The position numbers and the translations under genes are program-made. From positions 1 to 5,583 of the forward strand of contig JAGYNX010000145.1 of assembly GCA_018399855.1 (NCBI GenBank): a DNA stretch of 5,583 nt, written 5' to 3'. Positions 5,499 through 5,583 of this stretch are shown here, one piece after another (position 1 is the first letter of the stretch; every line of letters begins with the position of its first letter). Below the pieces are notes generated by a model. It did no database searches. It saw only the letters and a program-made list of their open reading frames with translations, and was not told where the DNA came from. This stretch comes from Spirochaetota bacterium. GTDB taxonomy: Bacteria; Spirochaetota; UBA4802; UB4802.

Positions 5499-5583
5499 AT
5501 GCAATTGTTTATCCTGATAGTAATAAATATTGCACTGGGGACTGTTTTTTACCTTGTAATCAGTTTGAAGCTGGAAAAGAGCG
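5499..5583 (+). CDS. Start of a membrane protein, truncated by the window edge
   Basis: An ATG at 5499 opens a frame that stays open to the right edge (28 codons). It begins MQLFILIVINIALGTVFYLV and continues to ISLKLEKS. This is a single uncleaved-looking N-terminal membrane helix followed by a charged stretch, which would place the rest in the cytoplasm. A strong GGAGGA lies at 5481-5486; the 12-base gap to the ATG is longer than usual, which lowers confidence in this exact start. The only other frame open to the edge from a nearby start (TTG at 5489) gives a hydrophilic, cysteine-containing peptide and is less gene-like. The 83-base spacer before it (5416-5498) shows no terminator hairpin, so it may be a further operon member. 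Product unknown. Confidence 0.6.
   Translation, partial: MQLFILIVINIALGTVFYLVISLKLEKS

Noticed and set aside
5489..5515. Exact TTGACA (5489-5494) followed by TATCCT (5510-5515)
   Set aside because: Spacing is only 15 bases and the -10 matches 4 of 6; the pair overlaps the start of the last gene. More likely chance.

Overview
The window is a piece of a chromosomal motility locus, with every gene on the + strand. The order is flhF (3' part), flhG, an uncharacterised membrane protein, the flagellar sigma factor fliA/whiG, a Jag_N-FapA (DUF342) protein, a small charged protein, and the first codons of another membrane protein. This order, together with the wording of the sigma factor and of the small proteins, resembles flagellar loci I remember from spirochaetes (Treponema/Spirochaeta-type genomes). 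That assignment rests on memory and not on a search, so I hold it with moderate confidence. The DNA is moderately AT-rich and uses TTG and GTG starts beside ATG.

Layout: 3-659 is the GTPase domain of FlhF, running in from the left edge. 673-1542 is FlhG, a MinD-type ATPase with a strong ribosome binding site and a TTG start 13 bases after flhF. 1543-1678 is the longest internal spacer; it holds a possible extended -10 element and an imperfect inverted repeat, so a second transcription unit may begin there. 1679-2266 encodes a two-helix membrane protein with a long acidic linker and a short structured C-terminal end. 2284-3084 is sigma-28. 3088-5067 is FapA, only 3 bases behind sigma-28. 5089-5415 is a 108-residue charged protein. 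5416-5498 is a spacer with no clear terminator. 5499 to the right edge is the start of a protein with an N-terminal membrane helix.

How the genes fit together: FlhF (SRP-type GTPase) and FlhG (ATPase, FlhF activator) set flagellum position and number. FliA directs RNA polymerase to late flagellar genes. FapA-type proteins are associated with flagellar assembly or polar organisation. The two uncharacterised proteins, one directly before fliA and one directly after fapA, are the best places to look for undescribed motility functions. No mobile element, CRISPR array, tRNA or rRNA is visible. Beyond the genes, the most striking sequence signal is a perfect 12-bp inverted repeat inside flhG (871-900), with weaker compact hairpins inside flhF, flhG, fliA and fapA.
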